Shown: positions 15,719-23,306 of the stretch, piece by piece
How positions within the stretch are numbered: position 1 is the first letter of the stretch
Layout: every line of letters starts with the position of its first letter
Source of the DNA: Marinoscillum sp964351885
GTDB lineage: Bacteria > Bacteroidota > Bacteroidia > Cytophagales > Cyclobacteriaceae
Length of the DNA: 52,165 nt
NCBI GenBank assembly: GCA_964351885.1
Contig: CAYGPP010000010.1
Location: 1 to 52,165, forward strand
Direction of reading: 5' to 3'
Made by a program: the position numbers and the translations under genes
Notes under the pieces: model-generated
What the model was told of the DNA's origin: nothing
What the model saw: only the letters and a program-made list of their open reading frames with translations
Databases searched by the model: none

Positions 15719-18186
15719 AAAAGACTATAAGTATTAATATTGGGAGCATCATCTTTCACATAGAAGAAGATGGTTATAATAAGCTCAAAAGCTACTTAGA
15801 CTCTGTAAATAAGTACTTTTCAACTTTTGAGGATAGTGCCGAAATCATCGCAGATATAGAGAGCCGAATAGCGGAAATTTTCCTTACAAAACTGGATGAG
15901 GGTAAGCAAACAGTAAGTATTGAAGACGTAGATGAGTTGATGGTTACCATGGGTACCACTACGGACTTTGATGCAAGCCTTGAACCTGAGTCGGAAGAAT
16001 CAGAAGCCAAGAATCAAGCTGACGGCAAGAAAGAAGCTGAATCAAAAGATTCTGATTGGAAAGGATTTGATAGACCAAATAAAAAGCTCTACCGAGACAC
16101 CCGACGTAAAATGCTTGGCGGTGTGGCATCTGGAATTGCACATTACTTTAGTATTGATCCACTTTGGGTTAGACTCGCATTTTTAGGGTTGTTTTTCAAT
16201 CTTCTTTTTGCCCCATTCTCTGGCGCAGCACTTCTAGGTTATATTATCATGTGGATCGTATTGCCTGCAAACGCATTTTTGGAGGAAGATGCAACAGTCA
16301 AAAAACTGTTTAGAGATGGAGAAAAAAGAGTGCTTGGTGGTGTATCTAGTGGGATAGCCGCCTATTTCGGCATAGACACTTCGGTCATTCGATTGCTATT
16401 TGTACTGTCCATCTTCCTTGGAGGTTCAGGGCTTATCGCCTACATCATACTCTGGATCATTACACCAGAAGCAAGATCTATTACTGAGAAAATGCAAATG
16501 CAAGGGGAGCCTGTAACCCTCTCCAATATTGAGCAAAACGTAAAGAAAGGACTCAAAATGGACCAGGGTGAAGAAAGTCCATTAGTAAAGGTTTTATTGT
16601 TCCCATTTCGATTGATTGCAATCATCATCAATGGATTGGGTAAGTTTCTTGGACCAGCGTTCAATCTTTTAGGAGAGATTTTAAGAATCGCATTTGGTGT
16701 TTTCTTAGTAGTGCTTGGTTTCGTCATAATGATCGGTCTTACGATGGCGCTATTTGGACTTTTCGGTTTTGCCGGATGGGAAAACTATGTTCACGTTGGA
16801 GATATTCCGATCGAACTTATCCAGCGATCACTGGATAGTTGGTCACTTACTGCGGGATACGTGGTGATGATTGTTCCAGCACTGGCTGTCAGCCTTCTCG
16901 GCTTAGTGATTATTCTCAAACGCAGAGTTGCCAATGCTTATGTTGGTTGGTCTCTCTTTACAGTCTGGGTAGCAGCGTTGATCTTCGCAACCTTCTCCAT
17001 CCCAAGATTTGCAAGTGAATTTGCTTCTGAGGATGATATTAGAATTGAGAAAAGCTATCCAGTAAATGAGCGTGTGCCTGTACTCAAATTGAATGATCTT
17101 GTCTCCGAATCTTTTGACGGAGTTGATCTAAGATTACGTGGACACAGTGATGATAACTACCAACTCACACTGAATATTGAGAGTAGAGGTTCATCACGAC
17201 AAGCAGCACAGAACAACGCCAGAGCGGTTAGTTACAATGTCGTACAGAAAGGAGATGACTTCTATTTTGACTCGGACATTTCATTTCCAAAAGATGCTCA
17301 ATATCGCTTCCAAACAGTAAAAGCTTACTTCTATATTCCTTATGGCAAAACATTCAGAATGGATGAGAGCCTAAGTGATATCATGGTAAACACTTTAAAT
17401 ACCAACGGATACAAAAGCTATCAGATGGAAGGAAATGATTGGGCTTTTGATCGTGATGGTATCCAATGTTTGACTTGTCCTGGAAGGTCGAGCACTGGAG
17501 CTGTGAGTAGTGGATCTATTAGTAGTGGCACTCGACTCTCTGGATACGATGGCAAAGAAAAGCTAGAGTATCCTTTCGAAGGTTTTGATGAAGTAGTCAT
17601 TGCGTCTTACTTCGATATAGACATTCGTCAAGGAAAAGAATGGGAAGTAATCCTGAGAGGTGACAATGATGATCTTGATGATGTGTATGTCAACCAAGTC
17701 GGTGATAAACTGGAAGTAAAATTCAAAGAGGATAATTGGGAATGGTGGAAAGATCGCAAAAAGGATAAAGTCGCGCTTTTTATAGTTATGCCAGAATTAG
17801 TGTACTTACAAGTAATTGGTGATACAGACGGAGAAGTCAAAGACTTTGAAGGAAACGAACTGGAGATAGAAGCTATAGGCGGGTGTGACCTGTACGTGGA
17901 TGTCAACTATAGGGATATAGAAGTCAATTTGACCGGTGCTTCTACCATGGATCTAAACGGCGAAACAGACGATCTCTCAGCAGAAGTAGTTGGGGCATCT
18001 AGCCTTTCTGCTTATGATCTAATAGCCAGAAGAGCTTACATAGCCGTAGTGGGGGCATCCAAGGCAGAAGTGTTCGCCTCAGATGAGATAGAAATAGACG
18101 CTGCAGGTGTCAGTAAAGTTCGCTATCGAGGCACAGACAATGTCACTATCGATGAAGCAGGAATCAGCTCCATTGAGAGAGATTAA
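15715..18186 (+). CDS. Double PspC-domain membrane protein with C-terminal DUF2807 (head-GIN) domain
   Basis: The 823-residue product begins with a cytoplasmic helical region (1-95, ISINIGSIIFHIEEDGYNKLKSYL) and an acidic linker. Two PspC domains follow, at about 122-180 (RKMLGGVASGIAHYF) and 193-252 (KRVLGGVSSGIAAYFGI), each with membrane helices; further spans are near 305-355, 380-400 and 410-430. A large extracytoplasmic part from about 430 ends in a right-handed beta-helix-like DUF2807 domain (about 575-820) with repeated GAS and SAEVVGASSLSAYDL type rungs. PspC senses or answers membrane stress in other bacteria. The fusion links an inner-membrane sensor with a large periplasmic domain. 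Coupled to padR by 4-nt overlap. Confidence 0.88.
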   Translation: MKKTISINIGSIIFHIEEDGYNKLKSYLDSVNKYFSTFEDSAEIIADIESRIAEIFLTKLDEGKQTVSIEDVDELMVTMGTTTDFDASLEPESEESEAKNQADGKKEAESKDSDWKGFDRPNKKLYRDTRRKMLGGVASGIAHYFSIDPLWVRLAFLGLFFNLLFAPFSGAALLGYIIMWIVLPANAFLEEDATVKKLFRDGEKRVLGGVSSGIAAYFGIDTSVIRLLFVLSIFLGGSGLIAYIILWIITPEARSITEKMQMQGEPVTLSNIEQNVKKGLKMDQGEESPLVKVLLFPFRLIAIIINGLGKFLGPAFNLLGEILRIAFGVFLVVLGFVIMIGLTMALFGLFGFAGWENYVHVGDIPIELIQRSLDSWSLTAGYVVMIVPALAVSLLGLVIILKRRVANAYVGWSLFTVWVAALIFATFSIPRFASEFASEDDIRIEKSYPVNERVPVLKLNDLVSESFDGVDLRLRGHSDDNYQLTLNIESRGSSRQAAQNNARAVSYNVVQKGDDFYFDSDISFPKDAQYRFQTVKAYFYIPYGKTFRMDESLSDIMVNTLNTNGYKSYQMEGNDWAFDRDGIQCLTCPGRSSTGAVSSGSISSGTRLSGYDGKEKLEYPFEGFDEVVIASYFDIDIRQGKEWEVILRGDNDDLDDVYVNQVGDKLEVKFKEDNWEWWKDRKKDKVALFIVMPELVYLQVIGDTDGEVKDFEGNELEIEAIGGCDLYVDVNYRDIEVNLTGASTMDLNGETDDLSAEVVGASSLSAYDLIARRAYIAVVGASKAEVFASDEIEIDAAGVSKVRYRGTDNVTIDEAGISSIERD

Positions 18187-18208
18187 GAGCTGAAATTTCG
18201 GTTTGTTT

Positions 18209-18246
18209 TAAATCCCAGTTGAGCTAAGCTCGCTGGGATTTTTTTT
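18209..18246 (+). terminator. Intrinsic terminator after PspC gene
   Basis: AATCCCAG pairs with CTGGGATT, and the inner GAGC-TAA-GCTC forms a second stem, followed by a run of T to 18246. It closes the padR-pspC transcript. The rest of the 194-nt gap to the next gene holds a small dyad (18247-18269) and otherwise nothing clear. Confidence 0.88.
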
Positions 18247-18269
18247 GATGTAAGTCATGTAAATACATC
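18247..18269. promoter_or_regulatory. Small dyad GATGTA-N11-TACATC
   Basis: GATGTA (18247-18252) and TACATC (18264-18269) form an inverted repeat; a tighter ATGTA-AA-TACAT palindrome lies inside at 18257-18268. It is just after the terminator and about 110 nt upstream of the next ATG. It might be an operator, but chance is not excluded. Confidence 0.25.
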
Positions 18270-18380
18270 TTGATTCAAACACTTCACCCACCCAAAATTC
18301 CCACTCTTCATAGATAAAGCTAGTTCGCTCTTCAGAAAGTTAATACCAACGTTTTGCACATCTCTTTTGTAGTCCAAACA

Positions 18381-18974
18381 ATGAGTGCACTTTTGCGAAT
18401 TCTAATCACCATCGGTCTAATAATAGCCTCTCAAGTACTAGTTGCCAGTGACCCAAACCTGATATCTGCCAAAATGCGGGTATACAAAAACGATCTTGAT
18501 AAAATCTACACCGTCTTCTTTGCGGATACTGCTAAACACGACATATCCGTCCTTTTGAAGGATAGCAGAGGAAGTGTCATCAACGAGCAAAGTTTCTCAA
18601 GTACAGGATTCTCCAAAAAATATAGCTTGAGCGAGTTGAAAAATGGAGAGTACAGCTTCGTAGTTACTTTTGAAGGAGTTGAGTTGACTGAGCCAATTCG
18701 GCTAAAAAGTGAAAAGGAAATTTTAGCGGAAAGTATTCAATTGGAACAAAACTATCCAACGCTTAAAATTCACATCAAACTCACTGATCTTTCACCGATT
18801 AATATACATGTCTATGACATGAAGGATAAACTTCAAAAGGTCTTCTATTGGGAACCAAACGAAAACTTCCTTACGAAAGAAATTGACATCTCGCAGTTTG
18901 AAGGGTACGAACTGAGAGTGGAAGTTATCCAAGAGGAAATTCAGAAGATCGATCGGCTAATTAATCTGTATTGA
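18381..18974 (+). CDS. Secreted protein of unknown family
   Basis: From the ATG at 18381 (an upstream TTG at 18354 is not needed) the product has 197 residues with a signal peptide MSALLRILITIGLIIASQVL ending near VAS. Two beta-sandwich-like segments follow: residues about 25-105 with SAKMRVYKNDLDKIYTVFF and KNGEYSFVVTFEGVE, and 115-197 with YPTLKIHIKLTDLSPINIHV, resembling the C-terminal DUF3244-like or T9SS-like sandwich folds by composition only. No catalytic motif is seen. It lies upstream of the ECF sigma gene with 90 nt between, on the same strand. Periplasmic or surface protein; function unknown. Confidence 0.75.
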   Translation: MSALLRILITIGLIIASQVLVASDPNLISAKMRVYKNDLDKIYTVFFADTAKHDISVLLKDSRGSVINEQSFSSTGFSKKYSLSELKNGEYSFVVTFEGVELTEPIRLKSEKEILAESIQLEQNYPTLKIHIKLTDLSPINIHVYDMKDKLQKVFYWEPNENFLTKEIDISQFEGYELRVEVIQEEIQKIDRLINLY

Positions 18975-19064
18975 TTAATCCAAGATCAGTCAGATCAACG
19001 TGCTAAGAAAATTATATTTCAAAGCCTTGTAACTTTCCGGTATTACAGGCGTCTTCCCTTTGAA

Positions 19065-19577
19065 ATGTCACCAAGCAAACTATTCGATTTACACATCATG
19101 CCCGTTGCGGAAAAAATGCATCGGTATGCTTTTTCTATTCTCAAGGAGGAGGATCAAGCACAGGATGTAGTTCAGGAGTGCTTAGTGAAGATCTGGTCAA
19201 AGCGACAAAAACTGGAAGAAATCCAAAGTCCTGAGGCCTGGGCGATGCGCATCACCCGCAACCAGTGTTATGACTGGGTGAAAACGAACCGATTTACGGT
19301 TTTATCAGATGAAGAAATGGAAAAGCCCGGAAACGAAAGTACGGACTTTGAAGTGCTCTTCAATGAACAATTAGATTGGCTGGAAAAAATCTTGGAATCT
19401 TTACCTCAAAAACAACGAGAGATTTATCATCTCCGAGAAGTTGAAGAATTAACCTATCAAGACATTGCGGAGGTACTATCACTGAGCTTGAGCGAGGTGA
19501 AAGTTTACCTGCACAGAGCTCGAATTAAAATCAAAACGTCTATCGGTAAAATTGAAGCTTATGGAGTTGCGAATTAA
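19065..19577 (+). CDS. ECF-type RNA polymerase sigma factor
   Basis: The 170-residue protein contains only sigma regions 2 and 4. Region 2 spans about 20-90, with YAFSILKEEDQAQDVVQECL (-10 recognition and core binding) and IQSPEAWAMRITRNQCYDW; region 4 spans about 108-165, with SLPQKQREIYHLREVEELTY then the helix-turn-helix QDIAEVLSLSLSEVKVYLHRAR. No extra domain is fused. The next gene starts inside its 3' end (17-nt overlap) and has the shape of a membrane anti-sigma factor. It probably directs transcription of this operon and of envelope genes. Confidence 0.92.
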   Translation: MSPSKLFDLHIMPVAEKMHRYAFSILKEEDQAQDVVQECLVKIWSKRQKLEEIQSPEAWAMRITRNQCYDWVKTNRFTVLSDEEMEKPGNESTDFEVLFNEQLDWLEKILESLPQKQREIYHLREVEELTYQDIAEVLSLSLSEVKVYLHRARIKIKTSIGKIEAYGVAN

Positions 19578-19986
19578 AGAACTGTTAGAAAGGTATTGGA
19601 CTGGAGAAACTTCCCTCTCCGAAGAGAGCGAACTCAAGGAATTCTTTAAAGAGAATCCTTCTTTAGCTGGAGAAGGTCAATATTTTCGATCACTTGCCCA
19701 ATTTAAAAACAACAAGAACCCTCGCTTTCAGCATCCGGGAAAAAGTCAATCAAAAGCTAAATGGTCAGTAGCTGCAGTCGTAACTATTGGCTTGTTAGCC
19801 GCTGTGATGGTATTTCAAGATGCAAAACAGCAGCAAGAACAATTTATGGTAGAAGACCCTAAAGAAGCATATGAAATCACGAGAAGAGCACTCCTGATGG
19901 TTTCATCCGGTCTTCAGGAAGGAAAGAATTATTCTAAAGAAATTAGCAAAATCAACAAAGTCGAAGATATTCTCATTGAGAACTAA
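19561..19986 (+). CDS. Anti-sigma-factor-like single-span membrane protein
   Basis: The ATG at 19561 (rather than TTG at 19552) gives 141 residues: a cytoplasmic part MELRIKELLERYWTGETSLSEE typical of Bacteroidota anti-sigma-like proteins, one membrane span at about 66-85 (SVAAVVTIGLLAAVMVF) and a short extracytoplasmic helix with EDPKEAYEITRRALLMVSSGL. It does not contain a full zinc-binding ZAS motif. The 17-nt overlap with the sigma gene and the topology indicate that it holds the sigma factor at the membrane until a signal arrives. Family members are poorly conserved, so this rests on context. Confidence 0.8.
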   Translation: MELRIKELLERYWTGETSLSEESELKEFFKENPSLAGEGQYFRSLAQFKNNKNPRFQHPGKSQSKAKWSVAAVVTIGLLAAVMVFQDAKQQQEQFMVEDPKEAYEITRRALLMVSSGLQEGKNYSKEISKINKVEDILIEN

Positions 19987-20022
19987 GCCTTTGTCTTATC
20001 AAAAACTTAAACACTTACTATT

Positions 20023-20538
20023 ATGAAAAAGACCTTATTAATCGTACTCTTATCATTCGCCTCGTCAGCCGTTTTCTCACAGGGAGCACTCATTGGCAAG
20101 TATTTCGATCAGCTAGCAAGCAATGATCAATTCACGAAAGTCTCTGTAAGCAGCAAGATGTTTTCATTGTTCACCGAGTTGGAAACCGGTAGCGAACAAG
20201 AAGAAGAATTTTTGAAAGCGATCAGCAAACTGAAAGGATTAAAAATTATTGTTGCGGATAGTATCAATAACTCTGCAAGTATGTACAAGAAAGCTTCGGA
20301 AGAGATCACCAACGCCGGATATGATGAGCTTATGTCGGTTATGGATGCAGAAGAAAATATGAAGTTTTCTATCAAAGAGAAGAATGGAATTATCTCTGAG
20401 TTAATCATGGTAGTTGGTGGAAATGAAAAATTTGTACTACTTAGTCTCTATGGTGAAATTGATCTTAAAAATATCTCTAAAATTGCTAGTGCAATGAGAG
20501 TTGATGGTTTGGAACAGCTCAAAAAATTAGATGACTAA
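20023..20538 (+). CDS. DUF4252 domain protein, first copy
   Basis: The 171-residue protein has a signal peptide (MKKTLLIVLLSFASSAVFSQ, cleaved after VFSQ) and a DUF4252 domain (about 25-165) with KVSVSSKMFSLF, KLKGLKIIVADS and a C-terminal IASAMRVDGLEQLKKLD helix. The family occurs next to sigma/anti-sigma pairs in Bacteroidota and is thought to act at the cell envelope; the molecular function is not known. It is 36 nt after the anti-sigma-like gene and overlaps the second DUF4252 gene by 8 nt. Confidence 0.88.
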   Translation: MKKTLLIVLLSFASSAVFSQGALIGKYFDQLASNDQFTKVSVSSKMFSLFTELETGSEQEEEFLKAISKLKGLKIIVADSINNSASMYKKASEEITNAGYDELMSVMDAEENMKFSIKEKNGIISELIMVVGGNEKFVLLSLYGEIDLKNISKIASAMRVDGLEQLKKLDD

Positions 20539-21034
20539 TCTCTTTCAAAAAACCTTTATTTTCATCCTATTATTGGGGCTGAGTTATCAGCCCCTTTTGG
20601 CGCAAGAAGACATTCTTAAAGCAATCGTGAAGGACAAACTCCCACGAAGACATAGTGGATACGCATGCTATGCAAGTACATTGAGAATGATCAACATCAG
20701 TCACAACAAAGAGTATGATGAGCTGGTCAGCGGTGTTGAGAAAATTCTCATTTACAAACTCGACAGTGCCTCCCAAAGTGAAAAGTCTTACAGAGAAATC
20801 AATAAGGCTTATCTCGATGAAGGATTTGAAGAATATGCAATGTCAAGTGGAAATGAGCTTAATATGTCCATTTTGGGCAAAGAAGATGACGAAGATCAAT
20901 ATGTGGGCTATTTCGTCAAAGATGAATTTGCAATTGCCTTTTATCTCAGAGGAACAATTGGATGGGAACGAATTCCTCGACTCATAACCACAATGCAAGA
21001 GGATGACATATTTAACATTTTTGACGTTAACTAA
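20531..21034 (+). CDS. DUF4252-like secreted protein, second copy
   Basis: The 167-residue protein has a signal peptide (KTFIFILLLGLSYQPLLAQ). Its mature part follows the same layout as the gene before it (a central SGVEKILIYKLDSAS strand region, AYLDEGFEEYA helix and a C-terminal RIPRLITTMQEDDIFNIFDVN), so it is probably a diverged DUF4252 paralogue, though the similarity is low. It adds an unusual GYACYAS segment near residue 45. It overlaps the previous gene by 8 nt and precedes the ABC ATPase by 8 nt, so the genes form one operon. Function unknown. Confidence 0.75.
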   Translation: MTNLFQKTFIFILLLGLSYQPLLAQEDILKAIVKDKLPRRHSGYACYASTLRMINISHNKEYDELVSGVEKILIYKLDSASQSEKSYREINKAYLDEGFEEYAMSSGNELNMSILGKEDDEDQYVGYFVKDEFAIAFYLRGTIGWERIPRLITTMQEDDIFNIFDVN

Positions 21035-21042
21035 TCGAGCTT

Positions 21043-21936
21043 GTGAGTAGTATATTAACCATAGAGAATCTCTCCAAGAATTTTGGTAAAATCAATGCAG
21101 TTTCGAATTTGAACTTGACTATCAATTCAGGAGAGGTTTTCGGAATTCTTGGCCCAAACGGAAGTGGAAAAACCACGACACTCGGTATGATATTAGATGT
21201 TGTGGCTGCCTCAAGTGGAAGTTTTACTTGGTTTGATGGACAGGATAATGTGCAAGCTCGTAAGCGAATTGGTTCAATCTTAGAAACCCCTTGTTTCTAC
21301 CCGTATTTGACTGCTGTAGAAAACCTAAGGATTTCAGCCCACATCAAAGAGTGTCCCACTTCTAGAATAGACGAAGTATTGAAACAAATCGGCTTATATG
21401 AAAGAAGAAATGACAACTTCAAAGGATTCAGCCTAGGAATGAAACAGCGTTTGTCCATAGGTGCAGCGTTATTAGCTGATCCTCCAGTTCTCATTTTGGA
21501 TGAACCTACTAATGGTTTAGACCCTCAAGGCATAGCTGAAATAAGGATCTTAATCAAGGACATAGCAACAAAGGGCAAAACGATAATTATGGCGAGTCAC
21601 TTGCTAGACGAGGTACAAAAGGTCTGCACACACTTCTGTGTCCTTAGAAATGGAGTGAAACTACATCAAGGAGCTGTTGATGATATTTTAGGAGAAACTA
21701 ACGAAGTGGAGGTGGCATCAGAAGATGTAGAAAAACTCAAAACTGTGTTGGAAAAGATTGATGGGATAGAAGGAGTCTCTCAAAATGGCGAAACATACAC
21801 CTTAGTACTAGCAGAAGGAACGAGTGCCGAAACGATTAATGCTATATGTTTTAATAATGGCGTCACACTGAAAAAGCTGGTCACCATGAACAAGTCGCTC
21901 GAACAAGAATTTTTGAAAATACTCAAGGAAAAATGA
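21043..21936 (+). CDS. ABC exporter ATPase (ABC-2 type)
   Basis: The 297-residue protein starts at GTG (21043); no in-frame ATG precedes the Walker A motif. Domain 1-215: Walker A GPNGSGKTTT (37-46), Q-loop near RKRIGSILETP, signature FSLGMKQRLSIGAALL, Walker B VLILDEPTNGLDPQG and switch histidine in MASHLLDEV. Residues 220-297 form the accessory C-terminal domain of BcrA-type ATPases. It powers the permease encoded next, with a 4-nt overlap. The pair may export a peptide, lipid or antibiotic-like compound; the substrate cannot be read from sequence. Confidence 0.92.
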   Translation: MSSILTIENLSKNFGKINAVSNLNLTINSGEVFGILGPNGSGKTTTLGMILDVVAASSGSFTWFDGQDNVQARKRIGSILETPCFYPYLTAVENLRISAHIKECPTSRIDEVLKQIGLYERRNDNFKGFSLGMKQRLSIGAALLADPPVLILDEPTNGLDPQGIAEIRILIKDIATKGKTIIMASHLLDEVQKVCTHFCVLRNGVKLHQGAVDDILGETNEVEVASEDVEKLKTVLEKIDGIEGVSQNGETYTLVLAEGTSAETINAICFNNGVTLKKLVTMNKSLEQEFLKILKEK

Positions 21937-22760
21937 TTAAAGCGCTTCAACTTGAATGGCTAAAAGTCAAGAACTATAAGACCTTTTGGATCTTACTAGG
22001 CATGTATTTTCTAGCTCTGACCATCGTATGCTTTGGTGGAATGTTCTTTCTAGAGTACTTGAAATCGCTAGGTGCAGATTTGGAAGGAATAGATCCCACT
22101 ATGCTTCCCATATACGACTTCCCTGACATTTGGCAGAACATAACCTATTTGGGCTCATTCCTTCGCGTATTGTTGGCATTTATCGTAATCATCTCTATCA
22201 CTAACGACCTCACTTACAATACCTTACGTCAGAATATCATTGATGGGATAAGTAAGAAAGAGTACCTTATAGGTAAGCTTAGTATGATTTTTTTGATCGC
22301 TCTGGCAAGTACTATTTTTGTGTTTTTAGCAGGCCTTATAAATGGAGCATTATACTCACATGTATGGGGGCTTGAACACATTTTTAGTGGATCATCGTTT
22401 CTTTTAGCCTATGCCTATGATATCATCATTTTCTGTTGTTTGGCATTCCTGTTGTCCCTGATCATCAAAAAATCAGGATTCGTAATCGTTATAGTTTTCT
22501 TGTATTCCTTAATGTTTGAGCCAGTGCTGGCCATGATCCTTGAGAACCATCCTGCACTCAAAAATACCTTTGCTTCTGATTTTGCCGCATTTTTACCAAT
22601 CAATGCGTTGAATAAGCTGATCACAATACCATTTCCAAGGTATATCTTTCGGGAAATAGTTGACTATATTCCTATCAAGTCAATTAGTATCGCAACTGCA
22701 TGGTTAGGGGTTTACCTTTTTGGTATACTATTTATCCTAAATAAGAGAGATTTAAAATAG
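21933..22760 (+). CDS. ABC-2 type permease
   Basis: A 275-residue membrane protein with six predicted spans (about 18-40, 68-88, 107-132, 155-175, 180-200, 248-270) and the ABC-2 conserved YNTLRQNIIDGISKKEYLIGK coupling region between spans 2 and 3. It overlaps its ATPase gene by 4 nt. The 3' end is 15 nt from the convergent HPt-like gene, with no terminator between them. Together with the ATPase it forms an exporter; placement at the end of the sigma/anti-sigma operon suggests a stress or resistance role. Confidence 0.9.
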   Translation: MIKALQLEWLKVKNYKTFWILLGMYFLALTIVCFGGMFFLEYLKSLGADLEGIDPTMLPIYDFPDIWQNITYLGSFLRVLLAFIVIISITNDLTYNTLRQNIIDGISKKEYLIGKLSMIFLIALASTIFVFLAGLINGALYSHVWGLEHIFSGSSFLLAYAYDIIIFCCLAFLLSLIIKKSGFVIVIVFLYSLMFEPVLAMILENHPALKNTFASDFAAFLPINALNKLITIPFPRYIFREIVDYIPIKSISIATAWLGVYLFGILFILNKRDLK

Positions 22761-22775
22761 ATCATTTAATGAGGG

Positions 22776-23090
22776 CTAGTCGTTCGTGCGAACAACTGTC
22801 ATCAAATGCTCAGTGAATTCAATGACTTTCTGCTCTGCCTCCGTCGGCTGCATCAATGATGCTTTGGTTAATTGAAATGCCATGGCCTGTTCGTGAGAAG
22901 CTCCTATTCGTTCGAAGATTTGATGGATGTGGTGCGCGATAAAACCCACCTCATGGAAGTCTCTGTTTTTCGCTGCAAAGGAGAGTAAACGGAGTTTTTG
23001 AGGAAGGTCATTTCGAAAAGATAAGAATTGATTCTCTTCTTTATCAGAATTTTCATCTCGATAATCAGAAAAATTGAATTGAATTGACAT
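22776..23090 (-). CDS. Small HPt-like (histidine phosphotransfer) protein
   Basis: The 104-residue protein has no signal peptide. Residues 19-70 align with the HPt four-helix bundle: QFLSFRNDLPQKLRLLSFAA matches the helix before the active site, and IAHHIHQIFERIGA (51-64) has the spacing of the HPt motif IAHxLKGxxxxIGA, with H53 in the place of the phosphorylated histidine; the usual lysine and glycine after it are replaced by H and Q. A stand-alone HPt would relay phosphate between a hybrid kinase and a response regulator, but none is encoded nearby. Candidate only; other helical folds are possible. Confidence 0.6.
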   Translation of the reverse strand: MSIQFNFSDYRDENSDKEENQFLSFRNDLPQKLRLLSFAAKNRDFHEVGFIAHHIHQIFERIGASHEQAMAFQLTKASLMQPTEAEQKVIEFTEHLMTVVRTND

Positions 23091-23092
23091 AG

Positions 23093-23135
23093 CTAATTAG
23101 TTGTACTAAATATACATCTAATTAGACTAAACCAA
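23093..23135 (-). promoter_or_regulatory. Promoter with twin CTAATTAG palindromes for HPt-like gene
   Basis: On the minus strand TTG (23133-23135), 18 nt and TATATTTA (23107-23114) resemble the Bacteroidota promoter. The palindrome CTAATTAG occurs twice, at 23093-23100 and 23119-23126, flanking the -7 element 26 bp apart, which suggests a paired operator. The remaining bases up to the terminator at 23253 hold nothing clear. Confidence 0.4.
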
Positions 23136-23252
23136 GAATGGTTTTAGCTGATCGGGTTGATTCTTTCGACCAAACGAAGTAATCAGGCAATGAGGGAAAT
23201 TACACACATCGCTAAAGCTCAAATTCACGCCACTTACATAACTAGACTCCTT

Positions 23253-23294
23253 TTCAAAAAACTCCACCAGATTATACTTATTTACAATCTGGTG
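23253..23294 (-). terminator. Intrinsic terminator after M42 aminopeptidase gene
   Basis: On the minus strand CACCAGATT, a 12-nt loop and AATCTGGTG (arms 23286-23294 and 23265-23273) form a 9-bp stem; after three bases a run of six T follows at 23256-23261. It ends the minus-strand transcript of pccB and the aminopeptidase. Confidence 0.75.
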
Positions 23295-23306
23295 AAGCAC
23301 ATTTAC

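Noticed and set aside
19030..19037. TAACTTTC as promoter for the ECF sigma gene
   Set aside because: Matches seven of eight bases of the -7 element but there is no TTTG at the expected distance, so it was not listed as a feature.
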